Of a DNA stretch of 64,000 nucleotides, positions 16,154-25,220 are shown one piece after another. Source of the DNA: Polaromonas sp. AET17H-212 (GTDB taxonomy: Bacteria > Pseudomonadota > Gammaproteobacteria > Burkholderiales > Burkholderiaceae_C); assembly GCF_002379085.1 (NCBI RefSeq), contig NZ_NBZW01000014.1:1-64000 (forward strand), in the 5' to 3' direction. The translations under genes and the position numbers were made by a program. Every line of letters begins with the position of its first letter. Within the stretch, counting starts at the first letter, position 1. Under the pieces are notes generated by a model. That model ran no database searches. It saw only the letters and a list, made by a program, of their open reading frames with translations, and had not been told where the DNA came from.

Positions 16154-18433
16154 ATGTACAACACCACTTCTTCCGATATCTTCCATCGGTTGCCAAAAGG
16201 CCTGCAGGCCCTTGCGCAGCAAGCGCATGGTGCTCCTGAAAACGGAGCGATGGCAGGGCTGCATCGCCGCAGCTTCCTCAAGGTCGCCACGGCCAGCGGG
16301 TTTGCGCTGGGCGCGTTTCCGCTGCTGGCGCAGGCCCAGGGTGCCGCGCCTGCCGCAGCCGCTTCCGCGCTGAAACCGACGCAACAGCCTTCGGCCTTTG
16401 TGCGCATCGACAAGGACGGCACGGTCACCGTCACCATCAACCGGCTCGATTTCGGGCAGGGCGTGCAGACCGGCCTGCCGATGATCCTGGCCGAGGAACT
16501 CGACGCCGACTGGCGCCTCGTGAAAAGCCAGCACGGCAATGCCGACCCGGCCTATGTGGACCCGGCCTTCGGCATGCACCTGACCGGTGGCTCGGGTTCG
16601 ATCAAGAATTCCTACACGCAGTACCGCGAGCTCGGCGCCCGCACGCGCGCCATGCTGGTGTCGGCGGCCGCGGCGCAGTGGGGCGTGGACGCCGCCGGCC
16701 TGCGCACCAGCGAGGGCGTGGTGATCGGCCCCGGCGGCAAACGCCTGGGGTATGGCGAGCTGGCCGAAGCGGCGATGAAGCAGCCGGTGCCCGAGCAGGT
16801 CACGCTGAAGGACCCGAAACAGTTTCGCATCATCGGCCAGCCCACGGGCCGGCTCGATGCACGTGCCAAATCCACCGGCACCCAGAGTTACGGCATCGAC
16901 GTGCAATTGCCCGGCATGCTCACCGCCGTGGTCGCGCACCCGCCGGTGTTCGCCGGCAAGGTGCGCTCGCTCGACGACGCCGCTGCGCGCGCCATCCCCG
17001 GCGTCAAGGGCGTGTTTCGTGTGCCGCTGGACCGCGGCGGCGAGGGTGTGGCGGTGGTCGCCGAGGGTTACTGGGCGGCGAAACAGGGCCGTGACGCGCT
17101 CAAGGTCGAGTGGGATAGCAGCGCGGTCGAGAAGGTGGACAGCGCCAAACAGCTGGCCAGCTACCGCGCGCTGGCACAAACCACGGGTGCCATCAAGTAC
17201 GCCGCCGATGTCGGCAAACTCGCCGCCGCGCCGAAAAAAATCAGCGCCGAGTTTGTCTTTCCCTACCTGGCCCACGCGCCCATGGAGCCGCTCAATTGCA
17301 CCGTGCAGTTCAGCGGGCAGGGCGCCGACACGCGCGCTGAGCTCTGGCTGGGCACGCAGATGCCCGGGCTGGACACCCTGGCGGCCGCCAAGGTGCTGGG
17401 TGTGGCGCCGCAGAACCTGAAGATGAATGTGCAGATGGCGGGTGGCGGTTTCGGTCGCCGCGCCATTCCGAGCAGCGACTACGTGGTGGAAGCCTGCACG
17501 GTGGCCAAAGCGGCACGCGCCGCCGGCCTGAATGCCGCGGTGCGCACCTTGTGGAGCCGCGAGGACGACATCAAGGGCGGCTACTACCGGCCCATGCACA
17601 TCCACCGTGCCGAGATCGGCTACGACGCGCAGGGCAACATCCTGGCCTGGGACCATGTGATCGTCGGCCAGTCCATCGTGGCGGGCTCGCCCTTTGAAGC
17701 CTTCATGGTCAAGGACGGCGTGGACGGCACCATGGTGGAGGGCATGAAGGCGCCCTATGACATCCCGATGCGGCTGTCGGTGCACCACCCCAAGGTCAAT
17801 GTGCCGGTGCTCTGGTGGCGCAGTGTCGGTTCCACCCACACGGCCTATGTGATGGAAACACTGATCGACGAGATCGCCCGCAGCAGCGGCCAGGACCCGG
17901 TGGCGTACCGCATGAAACAGTTCGGCAGTCAGCACCCGCGTCACCGCGCGGCGCTGCAGCTCGCGGTGGACAAGTCCGGTTATGGCAAACGCACGCTGGC
18001 GGCCGGGCGCGCCTGGGGCGTGGCGGTGCACGAGTCTTTCAACACCGTGGTGGCCTACGTGGTCGAGGCGTCGGTCAAGGACAAGACGCCGGTGCTGCAT
18101 GCGGTGACGGCAGGCGTGCACTGCAACCTGGCGATCAACCCGACCAGCATCGAGGCGCAGATCCAGGGCGGGGCGCTGATGGGCCTGTCCATGTGCCTGC
18201 CGGGCGCCGCCATCACGCTGAAAGACGGCGTGGTCGAGCAAAGCAACTTCGGCGACTTCGCGGTGCCGCGCATCACTGACATGCCGACCGTGGCGGTGTT
18301 TGTGGTGCCGAGTGCCGATGCGCCCACCGGTCTCGGCGAGCCCGGCCTGCCGCCGCTGGCGCCGGCCTTTGCCAACGCTGTGGCGCGCCTGAGCGGCCAG
18401 GCGCCGCGCGAGCTGCCTTTCAAGCTGGCCTGA
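16154..18433 (+). CDS. Molybdopterin-binding subunit of a molybdenum hydroxylase (IorB-like)
   Basis: Large catalytic subunit of 759 residues. Near residue 38 there is a twin-arginine signal (HRRSFLKVATASG) followed by a hydrophobic stretch and an AQA cleavage-like site, so the enzyme probably works in the periplasm. The body shows xanthine dehydrogenase-family features: RLDFGQGVQTGLPMILAEEL, MAGGGFGRR, WSREDDIKGGYYRP and a C-terminal GEPGLPPLAPAFANAV, where the catalytic Glu is expected. Likely oxidises an aldehyde or N-heterocycle; the substrate is not evident. A GAAGGAG site precedes the ATG. The stop overlaps the next start (TGATG). Confidence 0.92.
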   Translation: MYNTTSSDIFHRLPKGLQALAQQAHGAPENGAMAGLHRRSFLKVATASGFALGAFPLLAQAQGAAPAAAASALKPTQQPSAFVRIDKDGTVTVTINRLDFGQGVQTGLPMILAEELDADWRLVKSQHGNADPAYVDPAFGMHLTGGSGSIKNSYTQYRELGARTRAMLVSAAAAQWGVDAAGLRTSEGVVIGPGGKRLGYGELAEAAMKQPVPEQVTLKDPKQFRIIGQPTGRLDARAKSTGTQSYGIDVQLPGMLTAVVAHPPVFAGKVRSLDDAAARAIPGVKGVFRVPLDRGGEGVAVVAEGYWAAKQGRDALKVEWDSSAVEKVDSAKQLASYRALAQTTGAIKYAADVGKLAAAPKKISAEFVFPYLAHAPMEPLNCTVQFSGQGADTRAELWLGTQMPGLDTLAAAKVLGVAPQNLKMNVQMAGGGFGRRAIPSSDYVVEACTVAKAARAAGLNAAVRTLWSREDDIKGGYYRPMHIHRAEIGYDAQGNILAWDHVIVGQSIVAGSPFEAFMVKDGVDGTMVEGMKAPYDIPMRLSVHHPKVNVPVLWWRSVGSTHTAYVMETLIDEIARSSGQDPVAYRMKQFGSQHPRHRAALQLAVDKSGYGKRTLAAGRAWGVAVHESFNTVVAYVVEASVKDKTPVLHAVTAGVHCNLAINPTSIEAQIQGGALMGLSMCLPGAAITLKDGVVEQSNFGDFAVPRITDMPTVAVFVVPSADAPTGLGEPGLPPLAPAFANAVARLSGQAPRELPFKLA

Positions 18434-19002
18434 TGGACGCCATCCGGCCTGAGGTCGATTTGCCCACGGTGCTGGTGCTGGCCTCGGGCCGCGGTGAACG
18501 TTTCACCGCGTCCGGCGGCCACACCCACAAGCTGCAGGCCCTGCTGGCCGGCAAGCCGGTGCTGCAGCACACGCTGGACGCGGTGATCGCCAGCGGCCTG
18601 CCCTGGCACCTCGAAGACGCGGGCCATCCCGGCATGGGTGACTCGATTGCGGCGGCGGTGCGTGCCACGCCGGATGCGGCTGGCTGGCTGGTGCTGCCGG
18701 GCGACCTGCCGCTGGTGCGCAGCGACACGCTGCGCGCCGTGGCCCGGGCGCTGGCGCAGCACGCGGTGGTGATTCCGCTGTACCAGGGCCTGCGCGGCCA
18801 CCCGGTCGGCTTTGCCGCGGTGTGCCGGGACGGTTTGCTGGATTTAAAGGGAAATCAGGGCGCAGCGCCCGTGGTGCGTGCGCAGGAAGCTATGAATTCA
18901 GTAGCGTTTTTGGCGCTGGACGATATCGGCATCGTGACCGACATCGACACCGTGGACGATCTGGCGCGCGCCGGGGAGCTGCTGGCTGCGCGCCAAGCCT
19001 AG
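18433..19002 (+). CDS. MobA/MocA-like nucleotidyltransferase
   Basis: NTP-transferase of 189 residues. It has an N-terminal LVLASGRGERF (GxGxR-type nucleotide loop), VLPGDLPLVRSDTL (metal-binding Asp in GDLP) and GHPVGFAAV, matching the MobA/MocA fold. Its overlap by 1 bp with the hydroxylase large subunit suggests it makes the molybdopterin cytosine dinucleotide cofactor for that enzyme. Between residues about 70 and 75 it lacks part of the usual MocA lysine-containing region, and the frame includes a 17-bp palindrome (18889-18905) read as A-M-N-S-V-A. Confidence 0.85.
   Translation: MDAIRPEVDLPTVLVLASGRGERFTASGGHTHKLQALLAGKPVLQHTLDAVIASGLPWHLEDAGHPGMGDSIAAAVRATPDAAGWLVLPGDLPLVRSDTLRAVARALAQHAVVIPLYQGLRGHPVGFAAVCRDGLLDLKGNQGAAPVVRAQEAMNSVAFLALDDIGIVTDIDTVDDLARAGELLAARQA
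18889..18905. repeat. 17-bp palindrome inside the MocA-like gene
   Basis: GCTAT-GAATTCA-GTAGC, read in the same frame (GCT start) as the other genic copies. Confidence 0.68.
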
Positions 19003-19004
19003 TT

Positions 19005-19520
19005 TCAACTCCGGATAATGATCGCGCAGGCCAGTCGCGGGCCGGCGTTGCCGGTTGGCTGGGTTTTGTAGTCATCGGGGTCGCGGTGAACAATCAGGCC
19101 TTTGCCGACGATGTCGGTCACGCCGCTGCCGACGGCCAGGGAGCCTGACTCAAAGTTGAAGCGCGCGATGCCGCCGGCGTCGGCTTTCAGGCTGGGCAGG
19201 TCGCCGGTGTGGTGCATGCCCACGCCGTGGGCGCCGTGTGGCGCGCCGGTGGGGTTGAAGTGCCCGCCCGCGCTCATGCCGTCGCCGCTGGAGCAGTCGC
19301 CTTTTTCATGCACATGGAAACCGTGTTCCGCATTCGGCTTGAGACCGCGGATTTCGCCGCTCACAAGAACCTTGTTGCCCTTCTGGACAAAACTGACGCT
19401 GCCGCTGGTGGCATTGCCGGTGGTGGGTTGCAACTGCGCGGTGGCGCGTGGACCGCTGGGGGTGCTGGCGCAGGCGCTAAGCAGGGTGGCTGTGGCAACA
19501 AGAACAAAGGCTGTTTTCAT
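19005..19520 (-). CDS. sodC: Cu/Zn superoxide dismutase, lipoprotein
   Basis: Periplasmic enzyme dismuting superoxide, 171 residues. The signal peptide ends in a lipobox (LLSAC), so it is probably membrane-anchored. Copper and zinc ligands are visible in HGFHVHEKGDCSSGDG, GGHFNPTGAPHG and GMHHTGDLP; the C-terminus has GNAGPRLACAII, with the second Cys of the disulfide. Metal-binding histidines appear complete. Convergent with the MocA-like gene, 2 bp apart. Confidence 0.95.
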   Translation of the reverse strand: MKTAFVLVATATLLSACASTPSGPRATAQLQPTTGNATSGSVSFVQKGNKVLVSGEIRGLKPNAEHGFHVHEKGDCSSGDGMSAGGHFNPTGAPHGAHGVGMHHTGDLPSLKADAGGIARFNFESGSLAVGSGVTDIVGKGLIVHRDPDDYKTQPTGNAGPRLACAIIIRS

Positions 19521-19582
19521 GGTGTCTCCAGGTTACGGACAAGTTCCAGGTCGTTGCGGAAAGACTTCTACGACGCATGACT

Positions 19583-20209
19583 TTAGGCCTGCGGCCCGTC
19601 GCTGGCAATCCCTGCTTGCGAGAGTCTGAGCAGGCGCGCCAGCCGGGGATCCGAAATGCCATGGCTGTGCAGGCTTTCCAGCGTCTGGCGCGCATAGTCG
19701 TGCGTGGTGCCGTAACAGCCGCAGGCGCTTGAGAAAATCTGCCGGTAACGCGTCTCGCTGAGTTCGCCGGTGAAGCTGGGGCTGCGCCGCGACAGGGTGA
19801 AGGCCAGCGCCTGTACCGGGCCCTTGTCGGTGTTGCAGCGCAGCGAGCGCGGGTCATACACCGCTGTGACCATTTCGCGCAGCCAGAGCCTGGCCACCAC
19901 GTCCGGCACCTCATGCCGGGGCACACGGTAGACCACGCCGTGGCAGCTGCCGCCCGAGAGCAGCGCAAACACCAGCCCCGGGCACTCGGGTGTGCCGCGG
20001 TTGATGCGGCTCCACATCTTCAGCGCCCGGTGCCAGCCGTGCACCCGCGCGCGCCGCAGTTCGGCAAAGTCGAAATCGGGCCGCCAGATCAACGAGGCGT
20101 AGCCGAAAATCCAGAGGTCCTCGCGGCCGCCCCACTGGTGCAGAAAACGCTCCAGCATGGGCGCCGGATCACGCAGGGCTGACAGGTCGTTGGGCGGGGG
20201 ATTTTCCAC
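19583..20209 (-). CDS. ChaC-like gamma-glutamylcyclotransferase
   Basis: Cytoplasmic protein of 208 residues with the ChaC/GGCT signature FGYASLIWRPDFDF near residue 35 and GVVYRVP near 90; this family cleaves glutathione to 5-oxoproline and Cys-Gly. A probable catalytic Glu lies in WLREM. The C-terminus has the family CGCYGTTHDYARQTLESL. Read in the same direction as sodC, 62 bp upstream, suggesting a shared thiol/oxidative-stress context. Confidence 0.88.
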   Translation of the reverse strand: MENPPPNDLSALRDPAPMLERFLHQWGGREDLWIFGYASLIWRPDFDFAELRRARVHGWHRALKMWSRINRGTPECPGLVFALLSGGSCHGVVYRVPRHEVPDVVARLWLREMVTAVYDPRSLRCNTDKGPVQALAFTLSRRSPSFTGELSETRYRQIFSSACGCYGTTHDYARQTLESLHSHGISDPRLARLLRLSQAGIASDGPQA

Positions 20210-20312
20210 AGCCAGACTTTACAATGACCCGCTCTCACCGGCAAAGCGGCCGGTTATTTTTTTGCGGCTGGCACAGGCGCCGCAGCCTGTGCAGTTTTAC
20301 GGAGTGTTATCC

Positions 20313-20876
20313 ATGTCTTCCTCATCGGATGATGACCAGCTGGGCCTGGTTCTGGGCCTTGTTTTTGCCCTGGTTGCCCTCGTGATCGCGCTGGTGTTAG
20401 GCGCTGCGCTGCACCGCCGGGACACGCCTGCCTTGCCAGCGCTGACCACCCCGCCAAGCGCCGCCCGGCTGCCGGTGATGGCCGCGCCGATGCCGGCCGC
20501 GCCGGCCCCTGCCGTGCCGCCCGTGCCGTCGCCGCAGGCCGTGTCGGATGCCGCCAGCATCACGGTGGAATACGGTGTGGTGAAGTTTTATTTTGCGTCC
20601 GGCAAGGCCGATCTGGCGCCCGGCGCCGGCGCGGCCCTGGTCGATGTGGTCCGGGCCGCCAGGACCGGCAAGAAAGTGGTCATTGCGGGTTTTCACGACC
20701 CCAAGGGCAATGCCGCGGTCAATGCCGAACTGGCCCGCCAGCGCGCGCTGGCGGTTCGCGATGCGCTGAAAGCAGCGGGTGTGGCCGACAGCCAGATCAC
20801 GCTGCAAAAACCCGAACAGATGGCTGGCTCGGGCAGCGACGCCGAGGCGCGCCGGGTCGAAATCAGGCTGCAATAA
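20313..20876 (+). CDS. OmpA-domain protein with N-terminal membrane anchor
   Basis: 187-residue protein. Residues about 10-35 form one transmembrane segment (LGLVFALVALVIALVLGAAL); a Pro/Ala-rich linker follows; the C-terminal ~110 residues look like an OmpA-C/peptidoglycan-binding domain with VKFYFASGKADL, LVDVVRAA and NAELARQRALAVRDAL. The cleavage-free anchor suggests it is tethered in the inner membrane facing the periplasm. The ATG follows a GGAG site. Exact role not evident. Confidence 0.78.
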   Translation: MSSSSDDDQLGLVLGLVFALVALVIALVLGAALHRRDTPALPALTTPPSAARLPVMAAPMPAAPAPAVPPVPSPQAVSDAASITVEYGVVKFYFASGKADLAPGAGAALVDVVRAARTGKKVVIAGFHDPKGNAAVNAELARQRALAVRDALKAAGVADSQITLQKPEQMAGSGSDAEARRVEIRLQ

Positions 20877-21018
20877 GGCTGCGCTAAAGCTGCGATAAAG
20901 CGGCGCATCCCGGGGCCTGCATGGGCGGCGCTGCCCGCGCTTCTTGTCCCTGCGTGGTACCCGGTCTGTAACCCGCGCCTTTCCAAAGCCGGGGCAAACA
21001 AGTACGATGAGCAACGTA

Positions 21019-21033
21019 AGTAATAAAGTTACC
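21019..21033. promoter_or_regulatory. HexR-like operator before edd
   Basis: AGTAATAAAGTTACC, about 36 bp upstream of the edd ATG. It fits the published HexR core TGTAATwwwATTACA at most positions with near-palindromic arms GTAAT and GTTAC. HexR is an RpiR-type repressor of Entner-Doudoroff genes; no such gene is in this window. Confidence 0.45.
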
Positions 21034-21068
21034 GACTCATCTTCAGCCACCTGTTTGGCCCGCACCCC

Positions 21069-22889
21069 ATGACCCTTCATTCCACCGTCGCCGACGTCAC
21101 CGCGCGCATCCGCGAGCGCAGCCGTGTGACGCGCAGTGCCTACCTCCAGCGCCTGGACGGCGCGGCCACACGGGCCATCAGCGTTGACCGCATGGGCTGC
21201 GGCAACATCGCGCACGCGGTGGCCGGCATGCCGCTGGACGACCGCTTCAAGGTGGTCACGCAGCGCGCGCCCAACATCGGCATCGTGACCGCCTACAACG
21301 ACATGTTGTCGGCGCACACCCCGCTGCAGCCCTATCCGGACCTGATCAAGTGGGAGGCGCGCCTGCACGGTGCCACCGCCCAGGTGGCCGGCGGTGTGCC
21401 GGCCATGTGTGACGGTGTCACGCAGGGCACGCCGGGCATGGAACTCAGCCTGTTCAGCCGCGACGTGATTGCCATGGCCACGGCGGTGTCCCTGAGCCAT
21501 GACATGTTCGATGCGGCGCTGATGCTGGGTGTGTGCGACAAGATCGTGCCCGGCCTGCTGATAGGCGCGCTGCATTTCGGCCACCTGCCCACGGTGTTTG
21601 TGCCGGCCGGCCCGATGCCGTCCGGCCTGCCCAACAAGGAAAAAGCCCGCGTGCGTGAGCAGGCCGCGCAGGGTCTGGTCGGCCGCGCGGAATTACTCGA
21701 GGCCGAACTCAAGAGTTACCACAGCCCCGGCACCTGCACCTTTTACGGCACGGCCAACAGCAACCAGATGCTGCTCGAAGCCATGGGCCTGCACGTGCCC
21801 GGCACCGCGTTTGTGAACCCCGGCGGCGACCTGCGCGACGAACTCACGCGCGAGGCGGCACGCACGGTGCTGGGCATCGTCAAGTCGTCGAAACGTTTTT
21901 CGCCGATCGGGAAAATCGTCGATGAACAGGCCATCGTCAATGCCATGGTTGCGCTGCTGGCCACCGGCGGCTCCACCAACCACCTGATCCACTGGGTGGC
22001 GGTAGCGCGTTCGGCCGGCATCCTGATCGACTGGGACGATTTCTCTGCCTTGTCCGCGGTGGTGCCGCTGCTGACCCATGTCTATCCCAACGGCAGTGCC
22101 GACGTGAACCAGTTCCAGGCGGCCGGCGGCACGGGTTTCGTGATCCGTGAACTGCTCGACGGCGGCTTCATGCACGAGGACGTGCTGACGGTACGTGCCG
22201 GCGGCATCCGCGAATACACGCGCGAGCCGGCCATGGTGGGCGGCAAGCTGGCCTGGCACGAGATGGGCGCGACAAAAGACGAGGCCATCGTGCGGCCGGC
22301 CAGCGCGCCTTTCAGCGCCACCGGCGGCCTCAAGCTGCTGCGGGGCAACCTGGGGCGCAGCGTGATCAAGGTTTCGGCGGTGCCCGACGACCGCCATGTG
22401 ATCGAGGCGCCGGCACGCGTGTTTGATTCGCAGGAAGACCTGCATGTGGCCTTCCGTGCCGGTGAACTGGAGCGCGACGTGGTCTGTGTGGTGCGCTGGC
22501 AGGGCCCGCAAGCCAACGGCATGCCCGAGCTGCACAAACTCACGCCGCCGCTGGCGGTGTTGCAGGGCAAGGGGTTCAAGGTGGCGCTGGTGACCGACGG
22601 CCGCATGAGTGGCGCCTCGGGCGCGGTGCCGGCGGCCATCCATGTGTCGCCGGAAGCGGCGGCCGGCGGCCCGCTGGCGAAAGTGCGCGACGGCGACATC
22701 GTGCGGGTCGATGCACTCGCCGGCACGCTGGAGGTCAGGGTTGCGGCCGACGAGTGGGCGGCCCGGCCGACCGCGGTCATGCCGCAGGCGCTGCGTGATG
22801 CCAATGGTCAGGGTCTGGGGCGCGAACTGTTTGCCGGCATGCGCCGGCACGCGCTGACAGCCGAAGAAGGAGCGTTATCGTGGATGTGA
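21069..22889 (+). CDS. edd: 6-phosphogluconate dehydratase
   Basis: Iron-sulfur dehydratase converting 6-phosphogluconate to KDPG, first dedicated step of the Entner-Doudoroff pathway. The 606-residue IlvD/Edd family protein has [20 protein letters not shown], a cluster cysteine in [15 protein letters not shown] and another in [11 protein letters not shown], the [14 protein letters not shown] motif and [20 protein letters not shown] near the C-terminus. It overlaps eda by 10 bp. Confidence 0.96.
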   Translation: MTLHSTVADVTARIRERSRVTRSAYLQRLDGAATRAISVDRMGCGNIAHAVAGMPLDDRFKVVTQRAPNIGIVTAYNDMLSAHTPLQPYPDLIKWEARLHGATAQVAGGVPAMCDGVTQGTPGMELSLFSRDVIAMATAVSLSHDMFDAALMLGVCDKIVPGLLIGALHFGHLPTVFVPAGPMPSGLPNKEKARVREQAAQGLVGRAELLEAELKSYHSPGTCTFYGTANSNQMLLEAMGLHVPGTAFVNPGGDLRDELTREAARTVLGIVKSSKRFSPIGKIVDEQAIVNAMVALLATGGSTNHLIHWVAVARSAGILIDWDDFSALSAVVPLLTHVYPNGSADVNQFQAAGGTGFVIRELLDGGFMHEDVLTVRAGGIREYTREPAMVGGKLAWHEMGATKDEAIVRPASAPFSATGGLKLLRGNLGRSVIKVSAVPDDRHVIEAPARVFDSQEDLHVAFRAGELERDVVCVVRWQGPQANGMPELHKLTPPLAVLQGKGFKVALVTDGRMSGASGAVPAAIHVSPEAAAGGPLAKVRDGDIVRVDALAGTLEVRVAADEWAARPTAVMPQALRDANGQGLGRELFAGMRRHALTAEEGALSWM

Positions 22890-23545
22890 GTATCGATATC
22901 CAGGGTCAGCTGACGGCCCTGCAGGTGATGCAGGATGCGGCGGTGATTCCGGTGATTGTGTTGACCGATGTGGCGCATGCCGTTCCGCTGGCGCGTGCGC
23001 TGGTGGCCGGCGGGATACGCATGCTGGAAGTGACCCTGCGCACGCCGCAGGCGCTGGCCTGCATCGAGGCGATTGCGCGTGACGTGCCCGAAGCCGTGGT
23101 CGGCGCGGGGACCGCGCGCAGCGCCGCCGACGTGCAGGCCTGCGCGATGGCCGGCGCGCGGTTCATCGTGAGCCCGGGCTACACGCATGCGGTGGGTGCG
23201 GCCTGCCGCGATGCCCACCTGCCGCTGCTGCCCGGCGTGGCCACGGCCAGTGAAATCATGGCGGCGCAGGAAGACGGCTTCACCGAACTCAAATTTTTCC
23301 CGGCGCTGCAAGCGGGCGGCCTGGCCATGCTCAAGGCCTGGAACGGGCCCTTCGGCGACGTGAAGTTCTGCCCCACCGGCGGCATCACGGCAGCCAACGC
23401 AGCCGATTTTCTGGCACTGCCCAACGTGGTGTGTGTCGGTGGCTCCTGGCTGGTGCCGGCTGATGCGCTGGCGCGCGGCGACTGGAGCCGGGTGACCGAG
23501 CTGGCCCGGCAGGCGGTTGGGTTGCCGAGGTCACTGGTTTTATAG
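22880..23545 (+). CDS. eda: KDPG/KHG aldolase
   Basis: Class I aldolase splitting KDPG to pyruvate and glyceraldehyde-3-phosphate, 221 residues. The general-base Glu and an Arg sit in [12 protein letters not shown] near residue 50, and the Schiff-base Lys in [12 protein letters not shown] near 135; phosphate binding is at CPTGGIT. The GTG start at 22880 lies inside edd and has AGGAG upstream. Together with edd it forms a translationally coupled ED unit. Confidence 0.96.
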   Translation: MDVSIDIQGQLTALQVMQDAAVIPVIVLTDVAHAVPLARALVAGGIRMLEVTLRTPQALACIEAIARDVPEAVVGAGTARSAADVQACAMAGARFIVSPGYTHAVGAACRDAHLPLLPGVATASEIMAAQEDGFTELKFFPALQAGGLAMLKAWNGPFGDVKFCPTGGITAANAADFLALPNVVCVGGSWLVPADALARGDWSRVTELARQAVGLPRSLVL

Positions 23546-23585
23546 GTCAAATAGGCCTGTAGCCCTTATTTGGCGGTCGCAAGCA

Positions 23586-23602
23586 GCTACTGAATTAATA
23601 GC
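23586..23602. repeat. 17-bp palindrome after eda
   Basis: GCTAC-TGAATTA-ATAGC, 40 bp after the eda stop. Member of the dispersed GCTAY-N7-RTAGC family. Confidence 0.7.
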
Positions 23603-23621
23603 GAATGCCTTGCGCGTCTTT

Positions 23622-23648
23622 GTCATCCCGGACTTGATTCGGGATCCA
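23622..23648. repeat. CCCGGA...CGGGAT inverted repeat
   Basis: Arms ATCCCG and CGGGAT around GACTTGATT, resembling a REP sequence widespread in proteobacteria. It sits between the 17-bp palindrome and repeat block A at the island border. Confidence 0.55.
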
Positions 23649-23679
23649 TGTTGGATAACTCGTATCCCTTGGAGCGCCA

Positions 23680-23905
23680 ACAAGCCGGGTCTCGCCCCGG
23701 CGGGCGACTCACTTTCTCTTGCGTTGCCAGGAGAAAGTAAGCAAAGAGAAGGCGACCCGATGGTCGGGGTCATTCCGCTTAGCTCCAGGTAGCCTGTTGT
23801 GCTCGCCAAAAAAAGGGGGCTGGCTAAACTCGCCTGCGGCTCAAACAACGCCAGCCCTGATCCGCTTTTGCCTTCCTCGGCCCAGCCCGACGGGTGGAGG
23901 AGAAG
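23680..23905. repeat. Island-border repeat block A
   Basis: Related to 27378-27590 over about 200 bp in the same orientation. Shared runs include AAGTAAGCAAAGA-type sequence, GACCCGATGGTC against GACCTGATGGTC, TGATCCGCTTTTG and CCTCGGCCCAGCCCGACGG. Short open frames occur here but codon use is not gene-like. The rest of the 479-bp gap between eda and the next small gene (23906-24024) holds nothing recognisable. Confidence 0.75.
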
Positions 23906-24024
23906 GCCAATAACGTATACCAATCACTCCGCATACATGCCGGCACACATTCGCTTCCATGATGCTGCAGAACGGCTTGTCCTTTCCTTAAGTCAGTCAT
24001 CTCCTTGGACACAAATCAGTCGCA

Positions 24025-24168
24025 ATGACTGCTAAGTATGCGCACTTCGTTAAACAGGACGCAGCTAACAAGTCCGTCCAGGTGCTGAATGCATTGCAAG
24101 CGGCTCAGGAAGCAGCGCAGACTGCGGCTGCTGCTCCAGTCCCAAAGGTGTTGCACCTCGTCAAATAG
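24025..24168 (+). CDS. Hypothetical small protein
   Basis: Possible 47-residue product, MTAKYAHFVKQDAANKS at the N-terminus, with an Ala/Gln-rich helix-prone middle (VLNALQAAQEAAQTAAAA) and a short VPKVLHLVK tail. No family is recognised. The ribosome site is weak, so coding status is uncertain. It stands at the start of the small-gene part of the island, 21 bp before the next gene on the same strand. Confidence 0.35.
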   Translation: MTAKYAHFVKQDAANKSVQVLNALQAAQEAAQTAAAAPVPKVLHLVK

Positions 24169-24189
24169 AGTACTGTATGTTTATATGGT

Positions 24190-24468
24190 ATGCCAACATC
24201 ACCGGAATCCACTCACCGCCTCAAGGGGCTGACATGCAGTCCATTCAACGGGTATCTGCTTTACGTATCTGGCGAACTCACTTCGATTGCATCTGACACG
24301 TTGTCTGCTGCATCAGCTGAAGAAAACTTCAAGCCTGTTCGGACTGTTGATGTCCATGTGCCTCACCTGCATGTACCAATGCGCATCACTTATCGCCTCA
24401 AGAAGTTCCGACACTACCGCAGCAGCTACTGGCGCTGGTCAGCTGAACGTGCTGACGTAATCGACTAG
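24190..24468 (+). CDS. Hypothetical protein
   Basis: 92-residue unknown protein. The N-terminal part resembles a small beta domain (LTCSPFNGYLLYVSGELTSI); the C-terminal part is rich in Tyr, Arg and Trp (YRLKKFRHYRSSYWRWSAER) and probably basic. No signal peptide or membrane segment. A, T-rich DNA with TATATGG lies just upstream. Its stop overlaps that of the convergent gene 24465-24791. Function unknown; island context suggests acquired DNA. Confidence 0.5.
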   Translation: MPTSPESTHRLKGLTCSPFNGYLLYVSGELTSIASDTLSAASAEENFKPVRTVDVHVPHLHVPMRITYRLKKFRHYRSSYWRWSAERADVID

Positions 24469-24791
24469 TTCCAACCGGGCCAATGCGGTTCGGCTTTCTC
24501 ACACGCTGACACCCAGTCTGCAAGCTCTTGCAGCTTCTCTTGAGCCTCAGCAGCATCAATCTCACCCTTGTCGATCAGCCCCCACAGATGCTCCATGAAC
24601 GCGCCGATGTTGCTCGGGTAGTTCATATTGTCTTGATCGAAGTTGCCGTACAGAAACGGATGACATTCTTTATCGCAGTCGCCGTAGATGGCGTTTGCTC
24701 TGAGGTGCCAGCCAGTCGCAGTCTTTGAAATGCGATAGGTGGTTTCGTTTTTCCAGCGGTTTGTGTACACACGAAATGTCATGTCGTTCAT
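24465..24791 (-). CDS. Conserved-looking hypothetical protein
   Basis: 108-residue acidic protein beginning MNDMTFRVYTNRWKNETTYR and ending with an acidic helix, EAQEKLQELADWVSACEK, and PHWPGWN. It is rich in aromatic residues and looks soluble and folded; I recall similar unnamed proteins in other proteobacteria but cannot name a family. A strong GGGAGA ribosome site lies upstream of the ATG. Convergent with 24190-24468. The upstream 190 bp (24792-24981) are AT-rich and hold no gene. Confidence 0.65.
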   Translation of the reverse strand: MNDMTFRVYTNRWKNETTYRISKTATGWHLRANAIYGDCDKECHPFLYGNFDQDNMNYPSNIGAFMEHLWGLIDKGEIDAAEAQEKLQELADWVSACEKAEPHWPGWN

Positions 24792-24981
24792 GTTGTCTCC
24801 CTTAATGAAGTCTTCATGGTAACCATGATCAGTTGCTGCTTATAGGGAAATAAGTACAGAAAGCACACTTTAAAAAACATGGCTGACGTGAAACGCACTT
24901 AAGAAAAAGAGCATGGGGTAGCAAACACAAAACGAGTGAGTAAAAATATATACACGCTCGTTGCCGTATCAAATTTTCAAA

Positions 24982-25220
24982 TCATCCTCCGGTGTTCGCA
25001 ATTTCCTTCATTTGTTCGAGTGTATGTCTGCCTTTTGGCGTCAGCTTAGCTGAAGCGAGCTTAATGTAGACTAAATCTCGTTCTTCCAATCTAATCAGAA
25101 GTGGCGTTACCTCTGAGGCGTTTCGCTCTAAGAAATTGCCGATGTCGATTGATGTTGGTTCTCTTTGCACATCATCGGCAAGGTAGAAGAGAATCTTCAG
25201 TTCATCAATGGATAAAGGGG
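24982..25220 (-). pseudogene. C-terminal part of IS-split gene (winged-helix-like)
   Basis: Open frame entering directly from the IS end and encoding LSIDELKILFYLADDVQRE and then about 60 residues that end in EIANTGG. The pattern helix (ELKILFYLA), helix (IDIGNFLER), helix (EVTPLLIRLEERDLV) and wing (LTPKGRHTLEQM) resembles a MarR-like winged helix. It has no start of its own apart from an internal GTG at 25170. It joins in frame with 26544-27244 if the IS and one target repeat are removed. Confidence 0.75.

Noticed and set aside
24171-24192. LexA-like box CTGTATGTTTATAT
   Set aside because: Only the left CTGT half is present; the right ACAG half is missing.
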